Below are positions 41,092 through 49,443 of a stretch of DNA of 64,000 nt, piece by piece; the stretch's first letter is position 1; every line of letters starts with the position of its first letter. Origin of the DNA: Aliivibrio fischeri ATCC 7744 = JCM 18803 = DSM 507. Its GTDB lineage: Bacteria; Pseudomonadota; Gammaproteobacteria; Enterobacterales; Vibrionaceae. Below the pieces are notes generated by a model. The model searched no databases, was not told the origin of the DNA, and saw only the letters and a program-made list of their open reading frames with translations. The stretch covers positions 992,001-1,056,000 of the forward strand of contig NZ_CP092712.1 of the NCBI RefSeq assembly GCF_023983475.1, given 5' to 3'. The position numbers and the translations under genes were made by a program.

Positions 41092-41120
41092 AAAAGCCTC
41101 ATCGTTAGACAAGGCTTTTA
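41092..41120 (-). terminator. Terminator of the tRNA-Asn transcript
   Basis: The stem AAAAGCCT / AGGCTTTT with a 12-nt loop lies just after the second tRNA. On the minus strand it is followed by a run of eight T, and the ISL3-type element is inserted at the end of this run. Confidence 0.8.
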
Positions 41121-41124
41121 AAAG

Positions 41125-41200
41125 TGGCTCCTCTTGCTGGACTTGAACCAGCGACATACGGATTAACAGTCCGCCGTTCTACCAACTGAACTAAAGAGGA
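41125..41200 (-). tRNA. tRNA-Asn (GTT)
   Basis: This 76-nt tRNA has an encoded CCA end. The acceptor stem is TCCTCTT / AAGAGGA, the anticodon loop CTGTTAATC carries GTT, and the T-arm is GCTGGTTCAAGTCCAGC. It lies 59 bp after a near-identical tRNA-Asn gene. Confidence 0.96.
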
Positions 41201-41259
41201 ATTAACTTTTTATATAGTCACGCAATGCTTAAAAAAGCAGTAACCTAACTATTTAAATG

Positions 41260-41335
41260 TGGCTCCCTTTGCTGGACTTGAACCAGCGACATACGGATTA
41301 ACAGTCCGCCGTTCTACCGACTGAACTAAAAGGGA
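41260..41335 (-). tRNA. tRNA-Asn (GTT)
   Basis: This 76-nt tRNA has an encoded CCA. The acceptor stem is TCCCTTT / AAAGGGA and the anticodon GTT. It differs from its neighbour mainly in the acceptor stem (compensatory changes) and one D-loop base. It is the promoter-proximal gene of the pair. Confidence 0.96.
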
Positions 41336-41353
41336 ATTGTTTAAACGGCGGAG

Positions 41354-41382
41354 ATATTATCTATTCTAAAAAAAACTGTCAA
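41354..41382 (-). promoter_or_regulatory. Sigma-70 promoter of the tRNA-Asn genes
   Basis: On the minus strand a perfect TTGACA is separated by exactly 17 bp from TAATAT. A GC-rich discriminator (CTCCGCCG) follows, as is common for stringently controlled stable-RNA promoters. The first tRNA begins about 19 bp after the -10 box. Confidence 0.88.
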
Positions 41383-41815
41383 CACTAAAAATTGAAAAAA
41401 AATGAGTTAGTTTATTTTGCGGTCAACAAAACAATTTTAAGTAAAAAAGGATTGACATCTCTCTTAAGCTAAAGACGATAAGGGTTGTGGGTAGTTATCC
41501 ACTAAAACTGTGGATAACTATGTTAATGGATCTTTGTTAACTGCCTCTAAGCATGATTAAATATAGGCTCAGCACTTAATAAGTAAAATGAAAAATAAGA
41601 ACTGGCGACAAAAATCAATAACTTACAGGTTGTATATGTTTTACTTATCAATAGTAATGATTATTCACGGTAAAAATAAAGAATAAAGTTAAATTGATTA
41701 TAAATTAATCTTTTCTGGGGAAAACTTTTCTTATTTAAGAGTTTCTATAAAAAAGAGAAGGGATTTGATAGGGTAGTAACTTATAAAAATAAGTAGGAAA
41801 GTGGAGCAGTATAAA
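41383..41815. promoter_or_regulatory. uvrB upstream region with paired DnaA boxes
   Basis: This stretch of 433 bp has no gene. It contains an 11-bp perfect palindrome, TAGTTATCCAC (41492-41502) and GTGGATAACTA (41510-41520). The palindrome carries a DnaA box TTATCCACA on the minus strand (41509-41517) and a one-mismatch box TTATCCACT on the plus strand (41495-41503). I could not find a clear LexA box. GGAG at 41803 is the ribosome site of uvrB. Confidence 0.6.
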
Positions 41816-43846
41816 ATGTCTAGTGCGTATGAACTCGTATCTAATTATCAACCTGCGGGCGATCAACCTCAAGCGATAAAAACACTTAATGAAGGTCTTG
41901 AAAATGGGTTAGCTCACCAAACGTTACTGGGGGTTACTGGTTCAGGTAAAACATTTACTCTTGCTAATGTTATTGCTCATTCTGGTCGCCCAACGATCAT
42001 TATGGCTCATAACAAAACATTAGCAGCACAGTTATATGGTGAAATGAAAGCCTTCTTCCCAAATAACGCCGTTGAATATTTTGTTTCTTATTTTGATTAT
42101 TACCAACCAGAAGCCTATGTACCAACGACGGATACATTTATAGAAAAAGACTCATCGGTTAATGAGCACATTGAGCAAATGCGTTTATCAGCAACCAAAG
42201 CACTATTAGAACGCAAAGATGCGATTATTATTGCTTCTGTTTCAGCAATATATGGCTTAGGTGATCCAAAAGCCTATTTGAGTATGATGCTGCATTTACG
42301 CCGTGGTGACATTATTAATCAAAGAGACATGCTGCGTCGTTTAGCCGAATTGCAATATAAGCGTAATGACATGGCTTTTGAACGAGGTACATTTCGAGTT
42401 CGTGGGGAAGTGTTGGATATTTTTCCAGCAGAGTCTGAACATGAAGCCATTCGTATTGAAATGTTTGATGATGAAGTTGAGCGCATCAGTAAGTTTGATC
42501 CATTAACAGGGTCAATTATAGCGAAAGATATGCCACGTTGTACTATCTACCCTAAAACACACTATGTAACCCCTCGTGAACAGGTCTTAGATGCGATCGA
42601 AAAGATCAAAGTCGATCTTGCTATTAGACAAAAAGAATTGCTAGAAAATAATAAGCTTGTTGAAGAGCAGCGTATCACTCAGCGAACTCAATTTGATATT
42701 GAAATGATGAACGAACTGGGTTTTTGCTCAGGGATTGAAAACTATTCACGTTATTTGAGTGGTCGTCCAGAAGGTGAGGCTCCTCCAACCTTGTTTGATT
42801 ATTTACCACAAGATGGCCTATTAATTATTGATGAATCTCATATTACCGTTTCTCAAATAGGTGCTATGTATAAGGGGGACCGCTCACGTAAAGAGAATTT
42901 AGTCGAGTATGGATTTAGACTACCATCGGCATTAGACAATCGTCCGTTGCGTTTTGAAGAATTTGAAGCATTAGCCCCTCAAACTATTTATGTATCAGCT
43001 ACTCCTGGTAAATATGAGATAGAAAAGTCAGATGGAGAAATTGCCGAACAAGTCGTACGTCCAACTGGATTATTAGATCCTGTGATTGAAGTTCGTCCAG
43101 TGGCGACACAAGTGGATGATTTATTATCAGAGATCCGTATTCGAACTAAAAACAATGAACGAGTATTAGTGACAACATTGACGAAGCGTATGGCTGAAGA
43201 CCTAACGGAATATCTTGATGAGCATGGCGTAAAAGTTCGTTATTTACATTCAGATATTGATACGGTTGAACGTGTCGAAATTATTCGTGATTTACGTCTA
43301 GGTGAGTTTGATGTACTTGTTGGCATTAACTTACTTCGAGAAGGCCTAGACATGCCTGAGGTTTCATTGGTTGCGATTTTAGATGCAGATAAAGAAGGCT
43401 TTTTACGTTCTGAACGTTCGTTAATTCAAACGATTGGTCGTGCTGCTCGTAACTTAGAGGGTAAAGCCATTCTTTATGCTGATAAGATCACTGGTTCAAT
43501 GGAAAAAGCCATTGGTGAAACAGAAAGACGAAGAGAGAAGCAGCAATTACACAATGAAGCGTTAGGTATTGTTCCACAAGCGCTTAAGAAAGACGTTGCC
43601 GATATTCTTGAATTGGGTGATATGACTAAAAATAAACGTAAAGTCGTTGCACCTAAGATTAAGTTATCTGAAGTTGCAGAAGAAGGAGCTAGTTACAGTT
43701 CGATGTCGCCACAACAGTTAGAAAAGGCGATTCAGAAGCTAGAAAGTAAGATGTATCAACATGCGAAAGACTTGGAATTTGAACAAGCTGCACAAGTTCG
43801 AGATGAGATTGATAATTTAAGAAAACAATTTATAGTGAATAGTTAG
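41816..43846 (+). CDS. uvrB: UvrABC excinuclease subunit B
   Basis: This 676-residue damage-verifying helicase-like subunit of nucleotide excision repair carries Walker [11 protein letters not shown] near residue 40. The beta-hairpin region [15 protein letters not shown] near 90, helicase motif DESHIT near 338 and motif VI GRAARN near 543 are present. The UVR domain at the end ([28 protein letters not shown]) contacts UvrC. I chose the ATG at 41816 because GGAG stands nine bases before it and [18 protein letters not shown] aligns with other UvrB proteins. An upstream GTG at 41801 is not needed. Confidence 0.97.
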   Translation: MSSAYELVSNYQPAGDQPQAIKTLNEGLENGLAHQTLLGVTGSGKTFTLANVIAHSGRPTIIMAHNKTLAAQLYGEMKAFFPNNAVEYFVSYFDYYQPEAYVPTTDTFIEKDSSVNEHIEQMRLSATKALLERKDAIIIASVSAIYGLGDPKAYLSMMLHLRRGDIINQRDMLRRLAELQYKRNDMAFERGTFRVRGEVLDIFPAESEHEAIRIEMFDDEVERISKFDPLTGSIIAKDMPRCTIYPKTHYVTPREQVLDAIEKIKVDLAIRQKELLENNKLVEEQRITQRTQFDIEMMNELGFCSGIENYSRYLSGRPEGEAPPTLFDYLPQDGLLIIDESHITVSQIGAMYKGDRSRKENLVEYGFRLPSALDNRPLRFEEFEALAPQTIYVSATPGKYEIEKSDGEIAEQVVRPTGLLDPVIEVRPVATQVDDLLSEIRIRTKNNERVLVTTLTKRMAEDLTEYLDEHGVKVRYLHSDIDTVERVEIIRDLRLGEFDVLVGINLLREGLDMPEVSLVAILDADKEGFLRSERSLIQTIGRAARNLEGKAILYADKITGSMEKAIGETERRREKQQLHNEALGIVPQALKKDVADILELGDMTKNKRKVVAPKIKLSEVAEEGASYSSMSPQQLEKAIQKLESKMYQHAKDLEFEQAAQVRDEIDNLRKQFIVNS

Positions 43847-43863
43847 TTATTGATTTTATAGCA

Positions 43864-43971
43864 GAAAAAAAGAAGCCAACCGCAATATCCCGGTTGGCTT
43901 TATTGTTCATGTGAAAGTAAATTTCACTAACAACGTCAGTTGGCTAGGTGACCCTTTGGCTTAAAGGGTCA
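43864..43971 (-). ncRNA. qrr1: Qrr1 quorum-regulatory small RNA
   Basis: The minus strand begins TGACCCTTTAAGCCAAAGGG, a stem-loop, and continues with TCACCTAGCCAACTGACG and TTGTTAGTGAA, the strongly conserved Qrr core that pairs with luxR-type mRNAs. It ends in a GC-rich terminator (AAGCCAACCG ... CGGTTGGCTT) with a T-run, giving about 108 nt. In Vibrio, Qrr RNAs act with Hfq downstream of phospho-LuxO to lower the master regulator at low cell density. The terminator may also end uvrB transcription on the plus strand. Confidence 0.95.
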
Positions 43972-43981
43972 ATATACCTAT

Positions 43982-43997
43982 TGCAGGGAGCGTGCCA
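43982..43997 (-). promoter_or_regulatory. Sigma-54 promoter of qrr1
   Basis: The minus strand reads TGGCACGCTCCCTGCA, with the GG and GC elements at -24/-12 spacing. The GC lies 11 bp before the TGACCC start of Qrr1, which fixes the start at about 43971. Confidence 0.92.
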
Positions 43998-44057
43998 ACT
44001 TTTTTACCTGTAAAAATAAGCTAAAAAAGCCTAAATAGTGCGCAAAGTCATCCTTTT

Positions 44058-44104
44058 TTGCATTTTGCAAATTGCGTTTTGCAAATCATGATTGCATAAT
44101 GCAA
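44058..44104. promoter_or_regulatory. Three LuxO-binding palindromes
   Basis: TTGCATTTTGCAA (44058-44070), TTGCGTTTTGCAA (44072-44084) and TTGCATAATGCAA (44092-44104) match the LuxO box TTGCAN3TGCAA. They lie about 60-110 bp upstream of the qrr1 sigma-54 promoter, as expected for an enhancer-binding protein, and also cover the luxO promoter side, suggesting autoregulation. Confidence 0.88.
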
Positions 44105-44139
44105 ATATCAATCGTGTTTTTACCCTCAAGTTGGATTTG

Positions 44140-45570
44140 ATGATACAAAAAAAATATTTATTAATGGTAGAAGATACCGCTTCCGTTGCTGCGTTATATC
44201 GCTCTTATTTAAACCCGTTAGGTTTTGATATTGACGTCGTAGCTAAAGGTGTTGAAGCCATTGAGAAAATAAAATTAAGAACCCCAGACCTTGTGTTACT
44301 AGATTTACGTCTGCCTGACATGACAGGTTTTGATGTCTTGGCTGAAATTCGCAAAGATAACCAAAGTATTCCTGTTGTTTTAATGACGGCTCATGGCTCT
44401 ATTGATGCTGCAGTAGAAGCCATGCAGTTAGGGGCTCAAGATTTCTTAATCAAACCATGCGAAGCTGACCGTTTGAGGGTTACGGTAAATAACGCATTAC
44501 GACGTGCACAAAAAGACCAGAAAGAATTTCAAGAAAATCCAAAAGATACCAATAAACAGTATCAAGGGTTTATTGGTAGTAGCTCTCAAATGCATCAGGT
44601 GTATCGCACGATAGATTCCGCCGCACCAAGTAAAGCAACGGTATTTATTACTGGTGAATCGGGGACGGGTAAAGAGGTGTGTGCAGAAGCCATCCATGCA
44701 GCTAGTAAGCGTGGAGACGGGCCTTTTATTGCTATTAACTGTGCGGCAATTCCAAAAGATTTAATTGAAAGTGAGCTTTTTGGTCACGTTAAAGGTGCAT
44801 TTACAGGTGCCTCAGTTGATCGAAAAGGTGCTGCCGAACAAGCAGATGGAGGTACGCTTTTCCTCGATGAATTATGTGAAATGGATTTGGATTTACAAAC
44901 CAAATTATTGCGATTTATTCAAACGGGTACTTTTCAAAAAGTTGGTTCTTCTAAAATGAGTCGAGTTGATGTTCGATTTGTGTGTGCGACTAACCGTGAC
45001 CCTTGGTTAGAAGTTCAAGAAGGACGCTTTAGAGAAGACCTTTATTATCGTCTGCATGTTATCCCTTTAACGTTACCGCCTTTAAGAGATAGAGGTAATG
45101 ATATTATTGAGATTGGACACTCAATCCTTGGGCACTTTTCACATGAGGAAGGTCGCGAATTTATCACATTTAGTCCCGAGGTTGTGGACAGGTTTTTGAA
45201 TTACGATTGGCCTGGAAACGTACGACAATTGCAAAATGTGATTAGGAATGTAGTCGTATTAAATAAAGGAAAAGAAGTCGAATTATCCATGCTGCCCCCT
45301 CCATTATCATTAGATAGTAAGAGTGGTGTAAATATTGCATCTAATGTATCCATAAGCGATTCAACTAAGCCTACAGAATCTATTCTGCCTAGTAATAGGA
45401 TCTTAGATAGTAAAGATCAAGAAACTATTATTCCGTTATGGCAATCTGAAAAACAGATCATTGAAAACGCAATTGAACTATGTGGTGGGAACATTCCACA
45501 AGCCGCTAAGCAATTAGAGGTTAGTCCCTCTACAATATATAGAAAACTACAGTCTTGGAATGAAAGATAA
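44140..45570 (+). CDS. luxO: Quorum-sensing sigma-54 response regulator LuxO
   Basis: This 476-residue NtrC-type activator has a receiver domain with phospho-acceptor Asp55 (LLDLRLPDM), an AAA+ domain with Walker A GESGTGKE near residue 172 and the sigma-54 contact GAFTGA near 219, and a C-terminal Fis-type HTH ([19 protein letters not shown]). Phospho-LuxO turns on qrr1. I chose the ATG at 44140 because the longer frame would start at a TTG inside a LuxO box. With this start the acceptor is Asp55, the numbering used in V. fischeri. It overlaps the luxU upstream region. Confidence 0.96.
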   Translation: MIQKKYLLMVEDTASVAALYRSYLNPLGFDIDVVAKGVEAIEKIKLRTPDLVLLDLRLPDMTGFDVLAEIRKDNQSIPVVLMTAHGSIDAAVEAMQLGAQDFLIKPCEADRLRVTVNNALRRAQKDQKEFQENPKDTNKQYQGFIGSSSQMHQVYRTIDSAAPSKATVFITGESGTGKEVCAEAIHAASKRGDGPFIAINCAAIPKDLIESELFGHVKGAFTGASVDRKGAAEQADGGTLFLDELCEMDLDLQTKLLRFIQTGTFQKVGSSKMSRVDVRFVCATNRDPWLEVQEGRFREDLYYRLHVIPLTLPPLRDRGNDIIEIGHSILGHFSHEEGREFITFSPEVVDRFLNYDWPGNVRQLQNVIRNVVVLNKGKEVELSMLPPPLSLDSKSGVNIASNVSISDSTKPTESILPSNRILDSKDQETIIPLWQSEKQIIENAIELCGGNIPQAAKQLEVSPSTIYRKLQSWNER

Positions 45571-45580
45571 GGGGACTATC

Positions 45581-45916
45581 GTGAGTCAGTATGTTAATCA
45601 AATCGCTGTAAATCAATTAATGCAGGAAGTTGGAGATGAAAATATCCCTGTGCTTTTTGGTATTTTTTGTGATGAGTTAGATGATTTTATTGGGGCGCTT
45701 AGTAGTCATCCTGAAATTGATAAAGTAAGAGAAATTAGCCATTGTCTAAAGAGCAGTGCGGGCAGTTTTGGTGCAGATAAGCTTGCAAAAATGGCGATTC
45801 ATATTGAAGAAAAAGCGAAGCAGAAACAAGAAAAATGGGTTGAGCGCAATATCTCTGAATTTGTAGACATTGCGCGTCAAACTGAAATGGCTTATCGAGA
45901 GCTCTTACTTAAGTAA
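45581..45916 (+). CDS. luxU: Phosphorelay protein LuxU
   Basis: This 111-residue Hpt protein passes phosphate from the LuxPQ/LuxN-type kinases to LuxO. The phosphorylated His is His54 in ISHCLKSSAGSFGAD. The start is the GTG at 45581 with AAGGGGAC seven bases upstream; no ATG fits. It follows luxO by 10 bp, forming the luxOU operon. Its end overlaps the convergent yvcK-like gene by 12 bp in the palindrome TTACTTAAGTAA, which encodes both stop codons. Confidence 0.94.
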   Translation: MSQYVNQIAVNQLMQEVGDENIPVLFGIFCDELDDFIGALSSHPEIDKVREISHCLKSSAGSFGADKLAKMAIHIEEKAKQKQEKWVERNISEFVDIARQTEMAYRELLLK

Positions 45917-46783
45917 ATCAATAATCGCGTCTTTTAACTTTTCTCTATCGTGTCGCCAATCATGATTTGGCGATGCGAGATCAGTCTTCTTGCAATCGTA
46001 TTCTTGTTGTAATCCATTTAATTCTTTATCTGTTAGAATAATATCTACCTTTCGTCCTGAACATGCGCGTTCACACCATTCAAGCATCATTCTATGATCC
46101 ATTTTACCTGCTGGACCAAATTCTTTAGATAGATTATCAATAAAAACGACTTTGGCTTTCTTGTTTGAATTAATGGCTTTTCCTATACCCGGAAGTAAAA
46201 GAGGTGGCATGATGCTTGTTAAAAAGCTTCCAGGGCCAAGTAATATTAAATCCGCTTGTTTGACAGCATCAATGGCTTCAAGTGTTGCTGGTACTTCAGG
46301 GTCGAGAAATAAACGTAAAGGAAGTTCATCCATTTCATCGACATTAGTTTCGCCAGATATTTTACGTAAATCTGAGGTTAATGCTCCCAAATCTGATGGG
46401 TGCTCGGACATTGGGATGATATGGGTTTCTACTTTTAGCATGTCACGAATTAGATTAATTGCATCTAATGGACGAACACTTAAGTTATCCAACGCCGTCA
46501 GCATTAAGTTACCCAAATTGTGCCCGTGCAGTTCACCTTGGCCTTTAAAACGGTACTCAAACATCATTGAACTGATTGACGGGTCCATAATTAATTGATT
46601 GATACAGTTACGTGTATCACCCCAGGCAATTCCGCCTTGGCATTCACGTATACGGCCTGTGGAACCACCGTTATCAGTCGTTGCAACAATTCCAGTTGCA
46701 TTGCCACCAAAGTCACTTAATGCCGCGAGAACTCGACCTAGTCCGTGACCGCCGCCAATAGCAACAATTTTATGTTCAATCAT
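45905..46783 (-). CDS. YvcK/CofD-like protein (gluconeogenesis-factor family)
   Basis: This 292-residue protein of the YvcK/YbhK family is related to the CofD 2-phospho-lactate transferase fold. The nucleotide-binding N-terminus is IVAIGGGHGLGRVL, followed by TDNGGSTGRIR, which is the family signature. Further motifs are GHNLGNLML and LILLGPGSFLTSIMPPLL. In Bacillus YvcK binds UDP-GlcNAc and affects cell-wall and carbon metabolism. The function in Vibrio is not defined. It is convergent with luxOU. Confidence 0.88.
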   Translation of the reverse strand: MIEHKIVAIGGGHGLGRVLAALSDFGGNATGIVATTDNGGSTGRIRECQGGIAWGDTRNCINQLIMDPSISSMMFEYRFKGQGELHGHNLGNLMLTALDNLSVRPLDAINLIRDMLKVETHIIPMSEHPSDLGALTSDLRKISGETNVDEMDELPLRLFLDPEVPATLEAIDAVKQADLILLGPGSFLTSIMPPLLLPGIGKAINSNKKAKVVFIDNLSKEFGPAGKMDHRMMLEWCERACSGRKVDIILTDKELNGLQQEYDCKKTDLASPNHDWRHDREKLKDAIIDLLK

Positions 46784-46986
46784 AGTTGTGATACTTAATT
46801 ATGTAGTGATAGTTATTAAAGTGTGCTCGATAATGAAAATCAGGACAAGTCAGTATTGGTGAAATGATGAAGTTATCACAGATTACCTTGGTATTTATTA
46901 TCGAATCGTTACCACTTTATAGATAGTTAGTCATAAATATGAGCTAAAAACGTCTGTAATAGCAAAAAAATTGGAAAAACAGATGA
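46784..46986. other. yvcK/moaA spacer
   Basis: This AT-rich stretch lies upstream of yvcK (minus) and the moaA leader (plus). It must hold both promoters. I see no ORF or recognisable operator here. Confidence 0.4.
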
Positions 46987-47166
46987 ATATTGAGTATTTT
47001 AATAAGAGCACCAAACTGAAAAGTCAGTATGGTTGCCATAACTCCGAGCTCAAGCTGCTAAGTTGTTTTTTAAGAAGCACTCAATATGTAGCGTGAGCCA
47101 GTGACAATTCGGTCACAAGGGTTTGTTTGGAAATGAACAAGCCTCCCGTGTTTGGAAAGGTGTTCC
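46987..47166 (+). promoter_or_regulatory. Molybdenum-cofactor (Moco) riboswitch upstream of moaA
   Basis: The leader carries the signature part of the Moco RNA motif: GCACC followed by CAGTATGGTTGCCATAAC, then GCCTCCCGTGTTTGGAAAGG directly before the moaA start. It resembles the E. coli moaA leader closely. A hairpin GTGAC/GTCAC (47102-47117) and the stem GGGTTTGTT/AACAAGCCT lie between. The outer stem ATATTGAGT (46987-46995) with ACTCAATAT (47079-47087) encloses the domain. The final GGAAAGG overlaps the likely ribosome site, which suggests control of translation. Confidence 0.85.
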
Positions 47167-48156
47167 GTGGCGCAACAATTCGCAGATAATTTTGATCGTA
47201 AGTTCTATTACTTACGATTGTCAGTTACAGACGTCTGTAACTTTAAATGTACTTATTGCTTACCTGATGGTTATAAACCAGAAAAGGGAAAGCGTGAGTC
47301 CTTCCTTGAACTTGATGAAATCGAACGTACAGTAAGTGCGTTTGCTCGTTGTGGTACGTCAAAAGTACGTATTACAGGGGGAGAACCAAGTCTTCGCAAA
47401 GATTTCACTGATATTATTCGTACTGTTGCCTCTCAGCCTGGTATTACTAAGGTTGCAACTACTACCAACGGTTATCGTATGGAAAAACATGTTGCAGAAT
47501 GGAGAGAAGCAGGGTTAACCGATATTAATGTGAGTGTTGATAGCTTAAATCCACATATGTTTTATCAGATCACTGGCGAAAATAAATTTGCTGAAGTGAT
47601 GGCTGGTATTGATAAAGCGCTTGAAGTTGGTTTTAAACAAGTCAAAGTAAATACCGTATTATTAAAAGATCTCAATAGCACCGAACTTCCTTTATTTTTA
47701 AAGTGGATTCAAACTCGCCCGATTCAATTGCGCTTTATTGAATTAATGCAAACGGGTGAAATGAATGATCTATTTAAAAATCATCATCAATCTGGTGTGT
47801 CTATTCGAAATCATCTTATTGCCAATGGTTGGTTATTAAAAGCTCGTGGTGAAAGCGATGGTCCTGCGCAGGTATTTATTCATCCTGATTACGTGGGTGA
47901 AATAGGACTTATCATGCCATATGAAAAAGATTTTTGTCAGAGCTGTAACCGACTTCGTGTATCGGCAAAAGGCAAGTTACATATGTGTTTATTTGGTGAT
48001 TATGGTGTGGATCTTCGCGACTTATTACAGCAAGATTCTCAACAAGATGAATTAATCCAACGAATTCAAACTCAGCTAAATAACAAAGCTGAAGGCCATT
48101 TTTTACATGATGGCCACGCAGGAATGACCCCTCATTTAGCCTCAATTGGCGGATAA
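47167..48156 (+). CDS. moaA: GTP 3',8-cyclase MoaA
   Basis: This 329-residue radical SAM enzyme catalyses the first step of molybdopterin synthesis, with MoaC. The N-terminal cluster motif is CNFKCTYC, the SAM-binding [10 protein letters not shown] follows, and a C-terminal second cluster uses CQSCNRLRV and a later Cys (MCLFGDYG). The C-terminal SIGG has the conserved double Gly. The GTG at 47167 is chosen because GGAAAGG is 11 bases upstream and the start aligns with the E. coli protein. An in-frame ATG at 47152 would fall in the riboswitch expression platform. Confidence 0.96.
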   Translation: MAQQFADNFDRKFYYLRLSVTDVCNFKCTYCLPDGYKPEKGKRESFLELDEIERTVSAFARCGTSKVRITGGEPSLRKDFTDIIRTVASQPGITKVATTTNGYRMEKHVAEWREAGLTDINVSVDSLNPHMFYQITGENKFAEVMAGIDKALEVGFKQVKVNTVLLKDLNSTELPLFLKWIQTRPIQLRFIELMQTGEMNDLFKNHHQSGVSIRNHLIANGWLLKARGESDGPAQVFIHPDYVGEIGLIMPYEKDFCQSCNRLRVSAKGKLHMCLFGDYGVDLRDLLQQDSQQDELIQRIQTQLNNKAEGHFLHDGHAGMTPHLASIGG

Positions 48157-48168
48157 TAAAGAAGAATT

Positions 48169-48648
48169 ATGTCAAATTTTACTCATATTAATGCCTCTGG
48201 TGAGGCAAACATGGTTGATGTTTCTGCGAAACAAGAAACCGTTCGTGAAGCTCGTGCTGAAGCCTTTGTTCATATGGCTCCAGAAACGTTAGAGCTTATC
48301 GTTTCAGGCTCTCACCATAAAGGTGATGTTTTTGCTACAGCACGTATTGCAGGTATTCAAGCGGCCAAAAAAACATGGGATTTAATCCCACTTTGTCATC
48401 CTCTATTACTTTCTAAAGTTGAAGTTCAACTTGAAGCGATTGAGGCTGAAAACATGGTTCGAATCGAGTCAGTATGCAAGCTAGCAGGTAAAACAGGTGT
48501 TGAGATGGAAGCATTAACAGCGGCATCCGTTGCGGCATTGACCATTTATGACATGTGTAAAGCGGTCCAAAAAGATATGGTTATTGGTCAAGTTCGTTTA
48601 TTAGAAAAAACGGGCGGTAAATCTGGACACTTTAAGGCAGACGCATGA
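48169..48648 (+). CDS. moaC: Cyclic pyranopterin monophosphate synthase MoaC
   Basis: This 159-residue enzyme rearranges the MoaA product into cyclic pyranopterin monophosphate. The conserved segments are [31 protein letters not shown], the catalytic region [24 protein letters not shown] with Lys and Asp residues, and the KSGHF end. It follows moaA by 12 bp, with no moaB gene between. Its stop overlaps moaD by 4 bp. Confidence 0.97.
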
Positions 48649-48890
48649 TTACAGTATTATTTTTCGCACAAACAAAAGAGTTAATTGGCACTGATAAACT
48701 GGAACTATCTGGTGAATACGCAACGGCGGAAGCCATTCGTCAGGAATTAAGCCAAAAGGGCGATAAGTGGGACTTAGCGTTAGAAAAAGGCAAGCTGCTT
48801 GTTGCTATTAATCAAACGATTTCAAGCTTAGATTCTACTGTTTCTGATGGTGATGAAGTTGCTTTTTTCCCACCAGTAACAGGTGGTTAA
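48645..48890 (+). CDS. moaD: Molybdopterin synthase sulfur carrier MoaD
   Basis: This 81-residue ubiquitin-like protein ends in the functional Gly-Gly (PPVTGG), which is adenylated by MoeB and then thiocarboxylated. It overlaps moaC by ATGA, so translation is coupled. Confidence 0.95.
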
Positions 48891-48891
48891 T

Positions 48892-49338
48892 ATGATTTCT
48901 GTTCAAGAGCATGATTTTAATGTTGGCGATGAATATCAATTACTAGCAGAAGGTACTGCAGCTGGTGCCGTCGTTACTTTCATTGGTAAAGTTCGTGATA
49001 TGAACTTAGGTGATGATGTTACAGGTCTATCCTTAGAACATTACCCAGGAATGACTGAGAAGTCTCTTAACGATATCGTTGCACAAGCTAAAGAGCGTTG
49101 GCCTCTACTTAAAGTGAAGGTGATTCATAGAGTCGGTGACTTAGAACTTGGCGATCAAATTGTCTTTGTGGGTGTATCAAGTGCTCACCGTGGTGCTGCG
49201 TTTGATTCTTGTGAATTCATTATGGATTACTTGAAAACCAATGCTCCGTTCTGGAAAAAAGAGCGAACTACAAAAGAAGTGCGTTGGGTTGAATCTCGAG
49301 ATACAGATAAAACAGCGGCAGAGCGTTGGGAAAAATAG
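48892..49338 (+). CDS. moaE: Molybdopterin synthase catalytic subunit MoaE
   Basis: This 148-residue subunit inserts sulfur, delivered by MoaD, into precursor Z. Conserved segments include GAVVTFIGKVRD, LEHYPGMTEKSL, HRVGDLELGD, SAHRGAAFDSCEFIMDYLKT, and the catalytic Lys in PFWKKE. I chose the ATG at 48892, one base after the moaD stop, over an upstream GTG at 48883. It is the last gene of moaACDE. Confidence 0.96.
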   Translation: MISVQEHDFNVGDEYQLLAEGTAAGAVVTFIGKVRDMNLGDDVTGLSLEHYPGMTEKSLNDIVAQAKERWPLLKVKVIHRVGDLELGDQIVFVGVSSAHRGAAFDSCEFIMDYLKTNAPFWKKERTTKEVRWVESRDTDKTAAERWEK

Positions 49339-49370
49339 ACGTATAAGAACTGAATTATATCGGTATAAAG

Positions 49371-49407
49371 AAAAAGGGAAGATAGCATCAGCTTTCTTCC
49401 CTTTTTT
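49371..49407 (+). terminator. Terminator after moaE
   Basis: The stem AAAAAGGGAAGA / TCTTCCCTTTTT with a 12-nt loop ends in a T-run, 33 bp beyond moaE. Confidence 0.88.
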
Positions 49408-49412
49408 AATGT

Positions 49413-49442
49413 TATAGACCCTACAAACAAGTAGGGCTATAT
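49413..49442 (-). terminator. Hairpin after the ATP-grasp gene
   Basis: TATAGACCCTAC and GTAGGGCTATA pair around a 6-nt loop just beyond the stop of the ATP-grasp gene. There is no clean T-run, so it may be a weak terminator or an mRNA 3'-end stabiliser. Confidence 0.5.
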
Positions 49443-49443
49443 A

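Larger units (their letters stand above)
39789..41095 (-). mobile_element. ISL3-type insertion sequence (1291 bp)
   Basis: The element runs 39797-41087. The ends are GGTTCATCGC and its inverse GCGATGAACC. It is flanked by an 8-bp AAAAAAAA duplication (39789-39796 and 41088-41095). The size and 8-bp duplication fit the ISL3 family. It inserted in the T-tract of the terminator that follows the tRNA-Asn genes, and separates that terminator from the rnf operon promoter. Confidence 0.9.

Noticed and set aside
41383..41815. A LexA (SOS) box expected before uvrB
   Set aside because: I scanned for CTGT-N8-ACAG and close variants and found no convincing match.
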